Assembly: GCA_907163375.1 (NCBI GenBank)
Contig: CAJQUW010017017.1
Span: 1 to 64,000, forward strand
DNA: 64,000 nt
Reading direction: 5' to 3'
Source: Prostheceraeus crozeri
Lineage: Eukaryota; Platyhelminthes; Polycladida; Euryleptidae
Position 1 is the stretch's first letter. Every line of letters begins with the position of its first letter. The notes beneath the pieces were generated by a model, which did no database searches, had not been told where the DNA came from, and saw only the letters and a list, made by a program, of their open reading frames with translations. A program made the position numbers and the translations under genes. Positions 23,794-34,350 of this stretch are shown here, in pieces.

Positions 23794-25208
23794 CAGGGTG
23801 GTTGGATAGTCGCTCCTTATTTATAGAAGCCTTAAAAACAAAGAAATATATGTACTAAGAAATCAAAGCAAATTTTCTATCATTCCATGAATCATGCCAT
23901 TTTCTTCTTCAAAAAATTACAATTAAATGTGTGCACCATCTTTATGAATACACTGTCTAAGTCTTATCGATACCTGTTCCGTTGCTGATCTTAAGAATTC
24001 AGGAGGAACATTTTCAATGACTTCACGGATCCTGTTCTCTAGCTTGTCAATGGTCCTCGGTGAAGTTTTGTAGACTTCCTCTTTGGCCCATCCCCACAAA
24101 AAGAATTCACATAGCGTGAAATCCAGACTTTGCGCTGGCCAATCTGTTGGTCCACGTCGACCCATCCAACGGCCTTGGAAGTGGTCGTCGAGCCAAGCTT
24201 TCAGTGTTAGTGCATAATGTGGAGGAGCACCATTTTGCATAAAAATTAATTCGTTGGCTTCTTCCCATTCAGTAATTGTTGGCCAAACGAAATTCTCCAA
24301 CATGTGCAAGTATCGCTGACTATTCATTGTATCACGAATAATGTATGGCCCAAGAATCCTTGTTGAAGACAAGCCGCACCAAACAGTTACTGTCTGCCTG
24401 TTCTGACATCTTTCCGTAAATTCCTTTGGATCACTCTCACACCAATAGTGACAATTGTGCCTGTTGACAAAGCCACCCACACGAAACACGGCTTCATCTG
24501 TCCAGAGAATCTTCGAACTCAGCTCAGGGCAATCTTCAAACCATGCCAGCATCGTTTCACAGAACTCCACCCGTCTGTCACAGTCCTCCGGAAACAGTTG
24601 CTGGACATAATGAGGCTTCCACGGGCGGTATCGTAAATCCTCATGAAGAACATTCAGGATAGTGTGACGGCATATCCCACTTTCAAGGGTAGCTTGCCTT
24701 GTTGACTTGGAAGGGCTCCTGTAAAATCTCCCTCACCAGTTCCACATCCGCGTCTGACTTTGTCGAAGGTCTTCCAGATCTGGCGGAATCAAGAACGCTG
24801 CCAGTTGTCATCAGTTTGCGGTAGCAGTTCTTAATTGTCTTAGGGTCAAGATTTGAATATCTTCCATGTTGGGATCTCCATCATCGTTGAACTTGTACAA
24901 TAGACTGCCAAACCTCGTATCTAGCGGCAATTCTTGCTCTGTCTTCAATGCTTTAAGTAGGCGACATTTCATAAGTAAAATCAACAATGTTGTGATCAAA
25001 TTGCATGTAGTGAATTAATATAACGGATAACTTTCGCGGACAGAGGGGTGATCATTACTCATATTCTAATTGACTGAACAGTTTCATGATTTGTCATAAG
25101 AAATGGCAGGTCTCATGCAATCTTAAAATATGAAGTTTCAATCAAACGACCATATACTTCCGAAAATATAGCTAAGTAGTATCAGGGAGCGACTTTGCAA
25201 CCACCCTG
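23794..25208 (-). mobile_element. mariner-family transposon nested in the MITE
   Basis: 1415 bp with inverted ends CAGGGTGGTTGGATAGTCGC (left) and CAGGGTGGTTGCAAAGTCGC (right, reversed). Each is bordered by TA (23792-23793 and 25209-25210). It codes on the minus strand for a mariner-type transposase. The host sequence without the insertion is seen in the paralogous MITE at 37398-37399, where a single TA stands in the same context. That confirms both borders independently. Confidence 0.93.
23923..24870 (-). pseudogene. mariner transposase, DD41D-like spacing, inactive
   Basis: The N-terminal part (NCYRKLMTTGSVLDSARSGR, then STRQATLESGICRHTILNVL) is a helix-turn-helix region spread over more than one frame. 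From 24570 a 215-residue open frame covers the catalytic domain. ILWTDEAVF holds the first Asp. The second position reads MQNGAPPH, where relatives have QDGAPPH, so the catalytic Asp is Asn. The third reads TLCEFFLWG where relatives have P(L/C)DFFLWG, so it is Glu, with 41 residues between positions two and three. The Asn alone should abolish catalysis. About two further frame changes lie upstream. Confidence 0.85.
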
Positions 25209-25465
25209 TAGATGCACCTGCCAACGTCTATCATTGGGTTAGAATCAGTCACATGAATAAATCGAAGCTTTTAATTGGTTCTTCATGCCCCATCTTAGTT
25301 CCCTCGGATGAGCCGCGACCTTGAGTCTATTTCCATTCTAGCGAACTTCAGATAAACAGTTTATTTCTATGGTCGCAGCACATTGACCCTTTTCGAGTTG
25401 CCAAATCGATGTGACCTTGACAACTCGAAAAGGTGATTATTTGCAAAAATTTGCACTTTTTACAT

Positions 25466-26411
25466 GAACTTTGTCAAGGTCTCTTCGAAATTTTTAGTCG
25501 GTCAGAGCTCGATTATTTTGGGAAAACCGGCAAGTCTACGTTTGAAAACAAATTAGTAAATTGCAATTGCGTGTAATTTGTGTTTAGGTTTCATCCAAAA
25601 TATTTTGATAAAACCAAAAGTTTAGATTTCTTTGTTTTACTGTATAGCCATGCACAGGAAAATTTAAAATGTCGAAAAGCCCATGCATACAGTTAATTCT
25701 TTTGATGTTGATGTCCAAATTTTTTTCCTATTCTGCAGTCTTTCTGTTAATGTCCAATCATCAATTTCAGCTAAATTCATAGCACGGTGATTATTCATTG
25801 AAACATAATCAGGTTGCAAATCAAAACAAACTCTCTTTATTAGGGTCGGCACACACGATGTCTTTATGAAATGAGATAAGACTTCTTTTGTACTACCAGC
25901 CAGAGTATTTCTTTCAATTGCATGCGCAATCCAGAGGAATGTTGATTGATCCCATTGCCTAACAATGGGAGACACTGCATCTAAACCGACCAGAGAATAG
26001 CATTACTTGCGGAGGAAATACTTTTCCTCTCAATGAAATATTAGTATATATAGTACTTCAATGAATACTCACCGTGCTATGAATTTAGCTGAAATTGATG
26101 AGTGGACATTAACAGAAAGACTACACTAGAGATTGGAGTTGGAGAATAGGAAAAAAATTTGGACATCAACATCAAAAGAATTAACTGTATGCATGGGCTT
26201 TTCGACATTTTAAATTTTCCTGTGCATGGCTATACAGTAAAACAAAGAAATCTAAACTTTTGGTTTTATCAAAATATTTTGGATGAAACCTAAACACAAA
26301 TTACACGCAATTGCAATTTACTAATTTGTTTTCAAACGTAGACTTGCCGGTTTTCCCAAAATAATCGAGCTCTGACCGACTAAAAATTTCGAAGAGACCT
26401 TGACGAAGTTC
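25466..26411. repeat. Nested long inverted repeat (about 340-bp arms, 255-bp centre)
   Basis: The left arm 25466-25802 and right arm 26058-26411 are close reverse complements, with a small insertion in the right arm. Both arms carry the same coding tail pointing towards the outer ends: RAMNLAEID(D/E)WTLTERL, then NRKKIWTSTSKELTVCMGFS, then stop. The minus-strand frame extends through the centre to 25975. The layout mimics the Penelope fragment at 6.3-7.7 kb: a 5'-truncated element whose 3' part is doubled in inverted orientation. The protein is not recognised. Confidence 0.65.
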
Positions 26412-27176
26412 TGATATAAGTAGAATAAGAATAGAATGAAGAGAGGATATAACAGCGTAGATCTCAAGCAAAGTGCTGAGAAGCAGCTGCATAAGCATAG
26501 TGAAACTTTATTGAAATACGGATATTTTTCTGCTAAGCAGCTTCTTAATAATTGTGCGTGCTTTCATTGATTTAATTAATTTCTAGGCTGCTTTCATATA
26601 GCAGGGCCCGCTTGGGTGCGTTTGAGCGTTCAGGAGTAGGGGTCGAAACGCGAATCCTTACCCAAGTTCCTGCTGATGACCTCAATTGCACATTTTTTCA
26701 ATTAGGTAATCTGTTGTAGTTGTTATTTCCTCTAACCTGTAGGGATCGCCACATGGGTCCTTTGAGGGATCAAATTCTTTTCACTTATCGTTATCTTCTA
26801 CTTCATCTTCTCCTCAATCAAAGCATTAAATTTCATTCTGACGCAATTGACATGTGCAGGCATCTGGGGGACCAGATCTGCAGATTAAGTTCTGTCAACA
26901 CATATAAGCAATTTCCGCAATTACTACACTGCCCAACACACAGTGTGGCAGACACGCAGGAGTTCCCGAGTAAGTCATCAATTTTTTTTCTCACTCTACT
27001 TATATTTACACAGTACTTTTTTTCATTACCTACCATTTGAATAATTTCAACATTTACAAGTGTGTTTTATTCTTATTTTTCACATTGGTTTTAATTTACT
27101 TACTGAATAGTTTGATTTGTGATTTAATTCATTATTAATTGTGCTTCGCCTAAGGTTAGCCCTTGCTAATTTGATT
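26412..27176. other. Unique interior of the composite foldback element
   Basis: About 760 bp between the nested repeat and the right terminal repeat. Open frames at 26720-27040 (+) and 26833-27036 (-) are mutual shadows without a motif. Confidence 0.35.
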
Positions 27177-27288
27177 CATGTAAAAAGTGCAAATTTTTGC
27201 AAATAATCACCTTTTCGAGTTGCCAAGGTCACATCGATTTGGCAACTCGAAAAGGGCCATTGAATATTTAAAGAGAATGACAACCATA

Positions 27289-27534
27289 AAGTCACTAAAA
27301 GACACCAACACCCTTTATTCCCCAACTGCACTCGCCTGAACCAGGAATCGACCCGAAGTCTGCGGTGGAGACGATCTCGCACCTTCTCCACTAGGCCACG
27401 CTGACGGTTCAAAAGGAATGCGAGTGAAGGCAGAAGTCATCTCCAAGTGATATCGACAGCTTATTCGCTCGATTCCTGGGTCAGGCGACTGCGGTCGGGG
27501 AATCAAGGATGTTGGTGTCTTTTATTGACTATAG
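27289..27534. mobile_element. Foldback element carrying a tRNA-like promoter
   Basis: The arms 27289-27351 and 27469-27534 are inverted copies; the outer part reads AAAAGACACCAACA on the left and its complement on the right. On the minus strand at 27343-27412 there is a tRNA-like sequence with A box TGGCCTAGTGG and B box GGGTCGATTCC. The right arm repeats the B-box side (CTCGATTCCTGGGTC). It looks like two inverted partial copies of a tRNA-derived SINE, or a MITE that captured one. Confidence 0.6.
27343..27412 (-). pseudogene. tRNA-derived (Ser/Leu-like) sequence
   Basis: The spacing of the A box (TGGCCTAGTGGAGAAGG) and B box (GGGTCGATTCC) fits a class II-like tRNA head. A cloverleaf is incomplete. 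It sits inside an inverted repeat and is therefore probably a SINE promoter, not a tRNA gene. Confidence 0.55.
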
Positions 27535-28570
27535 TTAACATATTCTTTTGATATTCATTATCTATTTATTCTTGATTGATAACATCATGACTATTTGTGT
27601 GCCTTCGCAATTAGGGAATTGCGGCTTATGACTTTTCTCTCTGGTTCCAGCCAAATTTTGAAAAGATAGTAAAAATGATTTTTATGTAGGCTTAGTTTTC
27701 TGAATGACTGAACCAGTATTCATTGTTTATTTATTATAGAGCGAATTTGTCTTTGTTTTCGGCAATTCGCAAGATCGCCTTTACATTTGCTATTGCTGCG
27801 TATCTTGTTTTAGGCTCTTGTACGCTCAGTTTTGATGAACTGTTTATTTGGAGAAGTCTGAAAATGTAATAGGCTGTGTTTACCGCGTGCATTACCTGGT
27901 GCATGAACGCTTTCGATTTCAAAACTTACATCCTATCAGTAAGACAGCTTAATTTAAAAAAGTGCTGTTTTCGGATATACTCCAATCTTAAATAACTCTC
28001 TTTTGTAGCAGACGTTTCGGCGGCTAATCTGCTCATCATGATCAATACCGAGTACAGAGAACATCTCAGTGCATTACTAGAAAAGTTATAGAAAAATATC
28101 GACTGCGGTATTTGATTTGAGCATTGTAGATAGATATCAACACTTGCCAAATTATCAGACAGTCTATACTTCGCTTTGTATAAGCAGGGACATCTGTGAT
28201 TAATATAAAATATCTTTTGTTAATCATAGATGTCAATGGTATAAGTGACATGAGGGCCATGCATCATTTGACTTGATTTGTTCGTATTAATGACCTGAGA
28301 AATATTACGGACTTGAGATTGCAGTTGATGAATTTAGGAAGAATTTAGAGTTGACGTCTCCTTATTAATGAATTGGAGAAGGTGTATACTTAGTAATTAT
28401 GATCAAGCACATGCACTTTGATAAAACATGGCCAGTGTAAAGTCACATGTAAATGCAGATGCGCTTATTTCAATAAGATTGAGAATCAAATGGTACAATT
28501 AATTACCATTAAAATCAGTAAAGATTACAACTCAAAATATCACAATATCATTCAAAGGTATAAAAAAGTT
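27535..28570. other. Non-coding DNA
   Basis: No gene or complete element recognised. Minus-strand frames of 60-80 codons lack motifs. Confidence 0.4.
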
Positions 28571-28572
28571 GA

Positions 28573-28908
28573 TCAAACAAGTTCAGTCAAAAGTTGATGA
28601 AAAGAAGGAATTCCGACGACGAGAGCTTTTGACAGCGAGCAGAATGAATCTGCTTGAGACAGATAATATAACAGATAATCGTGTGTGCTCGATCTTGTAT
28701 CCTGGACAACGGATAATGACACGAATAAAGGGGAGTAATACCCTAAAATGAATAATAATAAACCACAGCAATAGCGTCTGAAGGCGACCGGGCACAAAAC
28801 AGGACGAAGAATTCTTGATGCAAAAAGTCGTTGGGATGCACGTTTATTTACAGAATCAAAATGCGAATCCCACCTAAGTCTCACTAATTCAACATGCCAA
28901 ATCAGCAT
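28573..28908 (-). pseudogene. LINE reverse transcriptase thumb fragment
   Basis: The minus-strand frame reads RWDSHFDSVNKRASQRLFAS then RILRPVLCPVAFRRYCCGLL, continuing GYYSPLFVSLSV. It lines up with the thumb region of the LINE at 53252-54256 (RKWNKRMEYINRYASRRLFG, RILKPILDHSKLRSVYYGLI, VYCSPLLVGMS). It is therefore the same or a sister LINE family on the opposite strand. Only about 80 residues remain, with a frame break near the downstream side. Confidence 0.7.
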
Positions 28909-29230
28909 CTACTATCGATCTAGTAATCTAGCCTCAGAATCTCAATCCAGATATCTGGAACCCAACCATAAAGACCGCAGCGATAGGGAGGGGGCTGGCA
29001 AATGTAGACATTTGCGGAAGTGTACGGGGGAAGGGGTCAAGAAAAATGCGGACGCACTTGCTAACTTTAGGACTCGCGCAACTTGAAAACTGCCGAGTTA
29101 GTTACGATCCGAAGGTGAAAAATACATTGTACTAGAAACAAATCAGTAGAATCAATAATAATGCATGAAATACTAATCTCTTTATCTGCTTCACTTTTTA
29201 CAATCGGTGAACGCAGTACAATTCAATCGC
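28909..29230. other. Non-coding DNA
   Basis: Nothing recognised; serves as left flank of the ribozyme-bearing insertion. Confidence 0.35.
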
Positions 29231-29244
29231 ATGCAATCAACCAT

Positions 29245-29515
29245 TTTCATATAAGTAGTTAAACAACTCCGAACGACGGATCGATTGACAATGCTAATGA
29301 TATAATTGGGAGGATGTGATGTTTGCGAGAACGTCGTAGTGAAATCTTGAAGATGATGTTAGTAGGTGTTTCTTATTAAATGTTTATTAGTTTCTATTCC
29401 TGATGAAGGATTAGAGCGGCTGTTCCACTCCTACCCGAAACCGGTAGAATAAACATTTAATAACATCATCTTTGAGATTTAATTACGACGTTCTCGCAAA
29501 CATCACATCCTCCCA
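29245..29515 (+). mobile_element. 271-bp insertion with hammerhead-like ribozyme (retrozyme/Penelope type)
   Basis: The 14-mer ATGCAATCAACCAT occurs at 29231-29244 and again at 29516-29529, bounding a 271-bp insert. A duplication of this length fits target-primed retrotransposition, not the DNA transposons seen elsewhere here. Within it, inverted arms (29305-29388 and 29447-29517, the right arm running two bases into the repeat) flank a core with the hammerhead consensus. Short non-autonomous retroelements with type I hammerheads (animal retrozymes) and Penelope-like pseudo-LTRs are known to have this content. There is no coding capacity. Confidence 0.65.
29395..29451 (+). ncRNA. Hammerhead-like self-cleaving ribozyme candidate (type I)
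   Basis: Stem I is formed by TATTC (29395-29399) and GAATA (29447-29451). The core box CTGATGA occupies 29400-29406 and GAAA 29437-29440. GTA at 29444-29446 is the predicted cleavage triplet (NUH class). Stem III is very short (AC/GU around a CG loop), as in newt-satellite and Penelope hammerheads that act as dimers. Stem II can form GG/CC plus UAG/CUA with bulges; its first pair (A/C) is a mismatch, the weakest point. All invariant core bases are present. Confidence 0.6.
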
Positions 29516-29529
29516 ATGCAATCAACCAT

Positions 29530-32500
29530 AGAAAGAAATGAAGAGGAGTAATATACAAAGCAAAGCAAGATCAAAGTGGGCAGAACTTAGTAAACGTGTC
29601 GGTGAAACGCTTCGTCCTAGCAAAGGGACCGCGGAGATAAAGCGTCGCAGATAATGCGGAGAACCCTTCATTCTAATGGACATTAGCCTAGATAGTAGGA
29701 AATCAGGAGCGTTGCAAAAACTAAGAAAACCATATATCAATACAGAACGGATGAAGGCACAAAAGTTTCTGAAAATGGGAAGAGATGGACATGGGTGTCT
29801 ACAGACATTTGCCTCAATCATGCTGACGTGCATGATTTCATTGATTGGAAGTCACATCGCGAGGATGTCAGCTCGTGAGCTTTCCTGCAATTCATCATTC
29901 TCCTTATACTTACGAGTCCTGATTAGAGCAGTATTTATGTACATGTGTATGTGTAGTTACTAAAATAATAATTGCATATAGTTATTGTGATTATTTTCAC
30001 GTGTAGCATTAACAGATAATAGAAACACATTATTGCAAAATTTGAGAATTGAATAAAATTATATTTGCTTCATAGTCATACACTTAATAATTCAAAATGC
30101 TTATCTTTTAACAATAACGTCACCGTGTTACTAGTTTAATGAATAAAGCTCCATTGTAAATTTGAGCAAACATGCAATACATGAATAGCTATGTAATGTT
30201 ATATTAACATTCCATTCACACATTCGCTTAGATGTTGAAACAGTATTTTGTTCAGGTGCAATATAGTCTATATACAGTGAAAAGAAAGTTTTTTGATAAT
30301 GAATATGTCCAGAATGAGGGGAAGATATAACTATACATATATTGGACCAAAGCTAATCAATTTTAATTCGTTGCCACGAGAAAGCTCCATTGAGTTCTTT
30401 TAAGAACTGATTAATACAATGGCCAAAGTAGCACTGCATTTGTACATTTGCGGATTGGAGAACTCCATCAGTCCTCATTTGAACTACTTCAATTAATCAT
30501 TTAATTTAGTAAGCATTATATTCTATTATAAATGGCTACTGGGATGATTTTCATAATCGTATGAGAATGTACATATTATTATATATACATAATTATAACA
30601 TATTATGTTACCTTGCGAATTAATTAGCTAAATTTCGCGTTTCTACTGTGACTACATTACATGCCGCGCAGGACGACTGTTCGCAGTTTCCCCATGTGAC
30701 TTCAAAATCGGATGGAAATAGAGTTTCATTTAAGATGAAGATTAGTTTATGGTTTGACTTTCAATAATTGGACACCAAACATGTGCATTGAAATTGAGCG
30801 GATTTTCTCATAGATGCAAAAACTTTTCACATCAAGTGAATTGTAAGAATGCTTCAATAAGTCGTCATCATTCACATTTCATGACCTTCCATAAGATATT
30901 ACAGCTGCATATTCAGTTTTGATTTCAAGAATAATGAGATTTATGTCGCAATATTTTACCGTTGAAAACTATCTTCTGATGCAATAAACAGTATGTTTCT
31001 TTTATCCGCCATTCGAGCCAATGAAAAGCATTGCATAACCTATCAAACTGAGAAATCATATTTTCCGTTCAATATTTCAAAAATACTGAATCTCATATAT
31101 TCTCCTCATTAGCAAGGATGCTAACCTTCAACTGCAAATACCTAATTGCGCCCTTTGAAGTTGCCACATGAAACTGACTAGATTAATGAGAAATAGAAAT
31201 AATTAGAATCAGTTGTCCCACAAGAATTCTTTCATCAGAATCATGTATCAAATGCACACATACAAGCAAGCTGAATTGCAGAATTATTTTCAACATGTCG
31301 ATGTTTTCGAACAACGTAGAATACAATGAACATCATAATGCTCTTTATGAAATTATATTGTAATACATATCTATAATACATGCATATTATTCATTATATA
31401 TTATATTATCCTCATTACATGTTTAATTGTATTATTATATGAAATTTGTACATGAATAATCACATGAATTGAAATTGACGCAAACAGGCGATGTTTAATT
31501 GCAGATTGTCTTGGTGGCTTGGAGGCCATTTTAGTGGGCAATATTACATCATTAATGCTCGCCAATTTCACATGCGAGCAATAATAATCATCAATTCATT
31601 TTTCTTTTCCGTCACTGAAATGACAATCACTGTAATTACATGCTAGATATGAAATAGTCGAGCGCATAAGCTCCTGAAAACAAAATGCGGCTCGGAGGCC
31701 ATCGACTTGCCTGCTGCACCATTTGAGAGCGCGGTGAGGGACCAAGCACACAAGTCATTCGCAAGCCCTACAAATAATCCGTTTAGGGATGTAGGGTATA
31801 GAAGACCAGCCTTTTAGGAAGGACTTACCTGTGTTGATGATCATCAACAAAAGTGCTCGCAAGAGACTTTAATCGGAGAACATGCTGGACCCAGGAAAAT
31901 TGCAACCAGCTTTAAGAAGAGGCATACTTTTACATCTGCTTTTAAACGATCTGCATGATATGAGAGGAAACATACATATTCTGCGGAGTGGAACAGTATC
32001 ACAACCAAGATTTAAGCTGTTGGCGTTAAACCAAATGAGGATCCTTGCGCACGCTTTACTAAAAGTCAACGTTCACAATCCCATCCAACTTATATTATCA
32101 TCTATATTATTTCTTTTTTGCTCTTAAGAACAGCTGATATATCATTTTTCATTACAGTTTTTTCATTCCAAACAGTTCCAGAGGATGGAGTTATCAGTGA
32201 TTTGATTGACAGTATCCAAGAGCGGTCTGCTAATGCGGAAAAACTTTGAAGATTGTCATCACTGTTACAATGTGCTTGCAGAGTTTTGTATTTCATCTGT
32301 TATTTTCTCTTAGAATAATGCACTCGTACAATGTACGCATGAATAAATGTGAGCGTCCTTAGAGTTCGTATCAAAAGTCAGTCACTTTGGTAAAAATCAT
32401 TGGCACTCTATCAATAAACGTAAAATCTTTTAAGGAATTTTTCTGAAGTATAGAGTTCCTATTGAGAAAACACCTGATATCTATGCTATATTAGATGAAA

Positions 32501-32655
32501 AAACTTAATTGTGTTTCTCTTGAAAAAAAATTCGGCACTTTACTAATAATATTGTTTGATAGACTTTATCAAATGAATGTAATCGCTTTATCTGTCGGAG
32601 GAATAGATATAGATTTATTTGGGTGTGGACCAGTCTAGAGCTGGCATAGTATCAT
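29530..32655. other. Non-coding DNA
   Basis: About 3.1 kb, very AT-rich in 30.0-31.6 kb with simple AT tracts near 30560 and 31330-31440. A moderately GC-richer part at 31680-32100 has an 81-codon frame (31882-32127) and antisense frames without recognisable family. No complete element found. Confidence 0.4.
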
Positions 32656-32659
32656 CTCA

Positions 32660-32911
32660 GCCACAGAGATTTGTCTCTCTTTGCATTGTGTATCTGGACA
32701 AAGGCGCGCATTACAAAAGTAGCTCTTATCAGAGAGTCCACGAACTTCAACGCTCAGATTACAGACAGGCCTCTCAAGTGAAATTACCTATCTTTGACTC
32801 AATTTTTCTCCGTGATAAATTCGTCAAACGGAAATAATATTCACACCGTTCGACTCTTCAAGATCCATATTTACTGACTGTGTACGTTTAATGTGGTGTC
32901 AATGTGGTCGG
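32660..32911 (+). repeat. Duplicated segment R2, copy 1
   Basis: Aligns with 35343-35589 in the same orientation. Shared blocks include CAGGCCTCTCAAGTGAAA, ATCTTTGACTCAAT, TATTCACACCGTTCGACTCT and ACTGACTGTGTACG. Not coding in a conserved frame. The copies lie 2.7 kb apart around a LINE fragment. Confidence 0.7.
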
Positions 32912-33224
32912 AGGATAGAGAAAGGCAGTTATCAACACAATTCACACTTCACTGTTTCGGCATTTGCTTTCATTGAAGCGAGGGTAATGAGGTAGGCACG
33001 ACTCAGCCCATAACAGAACCAATGAGATCCACAACCGCTGCACAGCCCGCTCACGCAAGGCATGTTTCTCGTTCACATGAGCCAGACGTGGGTGCTTCCG
33101 AATCTGAAGGAATTCATGAAAAAATGGCTTGCCAACTGGGTTCTTGTTACCAATCGGTAGCCTATCACGGACTTGTTGGATCAACAACCACGAAGAAACC
33201 GCAATGAACTCGTGAAGGTCAGGG

Positions 33225-33470
33225 GCACACTTTAAACTGCACACAGTGAATATCCAATAAAATTAACCGCCAAAATTGGCTTCACTGGTTTTTGCAGTCT
33301 ATACAGAAAATTTCTGTAAAAACAGACGCAGTTTATCAGATAATAGCGGATTTTAATTGTTTCGTCATCAATCATCAGACTGTGACGTCATCGCTTTTAT
33401 CTGAAATAAATGAGCATTTTCCCTGAAGTTTAACGGCTATTTTCAACAGTGTGCAGTTCACAGCGCACAG
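33225..33470. repeat. Possible short MITE with AACTGCACAC ends
   Basis: The left side reads TTTAAACTGCACACAGT and the right, reversed, GTGAACTGCACACTGTT, about 240 bp apart. Further internal complementarity is weak and no target duplication is evident, so this may be an old MITE or chance. Confidence 0.35.
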
Positions 33471-34340
33471 AAATCAATCAATAAAGGTGCATAAATTGAA
33501 ATGCATCTGTTTTGCTAAATTCTGTACAGCGCTTTTGTTTATTTCGAATACAATGAATTTAAAGCCAGGTGAATTATAGCGAGTCAAATTTTGTGGTCAC
33601 AAGGACTCTGTAATTACCGGGGTTAAATGTGCTAACATCCCTGGAAATTGAAACAACATTAGCTGAAGTATAGAAAAAAGACTCGCAAAAAGTCTGAATG
33701 GTTGCCATTTGGTTTAGTTGAATGCGTCTCCAACGTTATCATCAATGCAAAATGGAGATTCGTTCAATATCGACATTTAATGGATATCGATTTCTAATGC
33801 AATCGTCAACATGGAAGGAGTGTCGTTTTCATTTACTTCCACTCAGTTTGTTGATGGATGATATTAATCACTTCAACAAACCGTTAAACGATTTCACGAG
33901 AATTTGCTGATAAAACTTGAACTTTTAGCTATCAGAGCACAAATTGAATGGCATTAAACGTGACATTTTTATTTTATTTCTACATTTGATTCTTGAGAAT
34001 AAAATCGTCGATCTGATGTAGGCAGATCTTTGCTATCTCAATCATTCGTAGATTTGTGATAGATGACTTGATTTTGGCGGACAAAACACACGGCCCAATC
34101 ACAGAGTTAAGTCCAGTACTCAACCTTTTACTCCATTTTTTCAATGAAATCGCTGTTTACAATTGATGTTTAAATAAGAGAATTTAGGTCTACTAGTTTT
34201 GTTATTTCTAGGTGTGTTTGGAGTTGACTATGAAGTCCATTACACGTGTCTGAACCACAGCAAGAAAAATACTTTCAATTATTTGTCGATGAAAAGTACT
34301 GGAGATAAAGCGCAACTGCCGCTGGAATATCGATAGCCAT
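33471..34340. other. Non-coding DNA
   Basis: No feature recognised. Confidence 0.35.
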
Positions 34341-34350
34341 GACATCTACT

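Larger units (their letters stand above)
23701..25371. mobile_element. CATAGAAAT MITE split by a mariner insertion
   Basis: The outer ends CATAGAAAT and ATTTCTATG are flanked by the identical 8-mer GTCGCAGC (23693-23700 and 25372-25379). Removing the mariner element (23794-25208) leaves about 254 bp that align throughout with the complete copy at 37307-37561. An 8-bp duplication fits hAT or P-type transposons; the CA..TG ends fit either. There is no coding capacity outside the nested mariner. Confidence 0.9.
25387..27256. mobile_element. Unclassified composite foldback element
   Basis: The outer inverted repeats, 25387-25466 and 27177-27256, match almost perfectly. Each contains its own stem-loop, because CCCTTTTCGAGTTGCC is echoed inversely about 30 bp further in. 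Flanks ACATTGA (25380-25386) and CCATTGA (27257-27263) differ at one base, suggesting a 7-bp target duplication. Inside the left repeat begins a second, larger inverted pair (25466-25802 with 26058-26411), followed by about 760 bp of unique sequence. I cannot assign it to a known superfamily from the termini. Confidence 0.7.

Noticed and set aside
23490-24000. Continuation of the RLE-type LINE upstream of 23475
   Set aside because: No RT motifs in any minus-strand frame; the next coding sequence belongs to the mariner.
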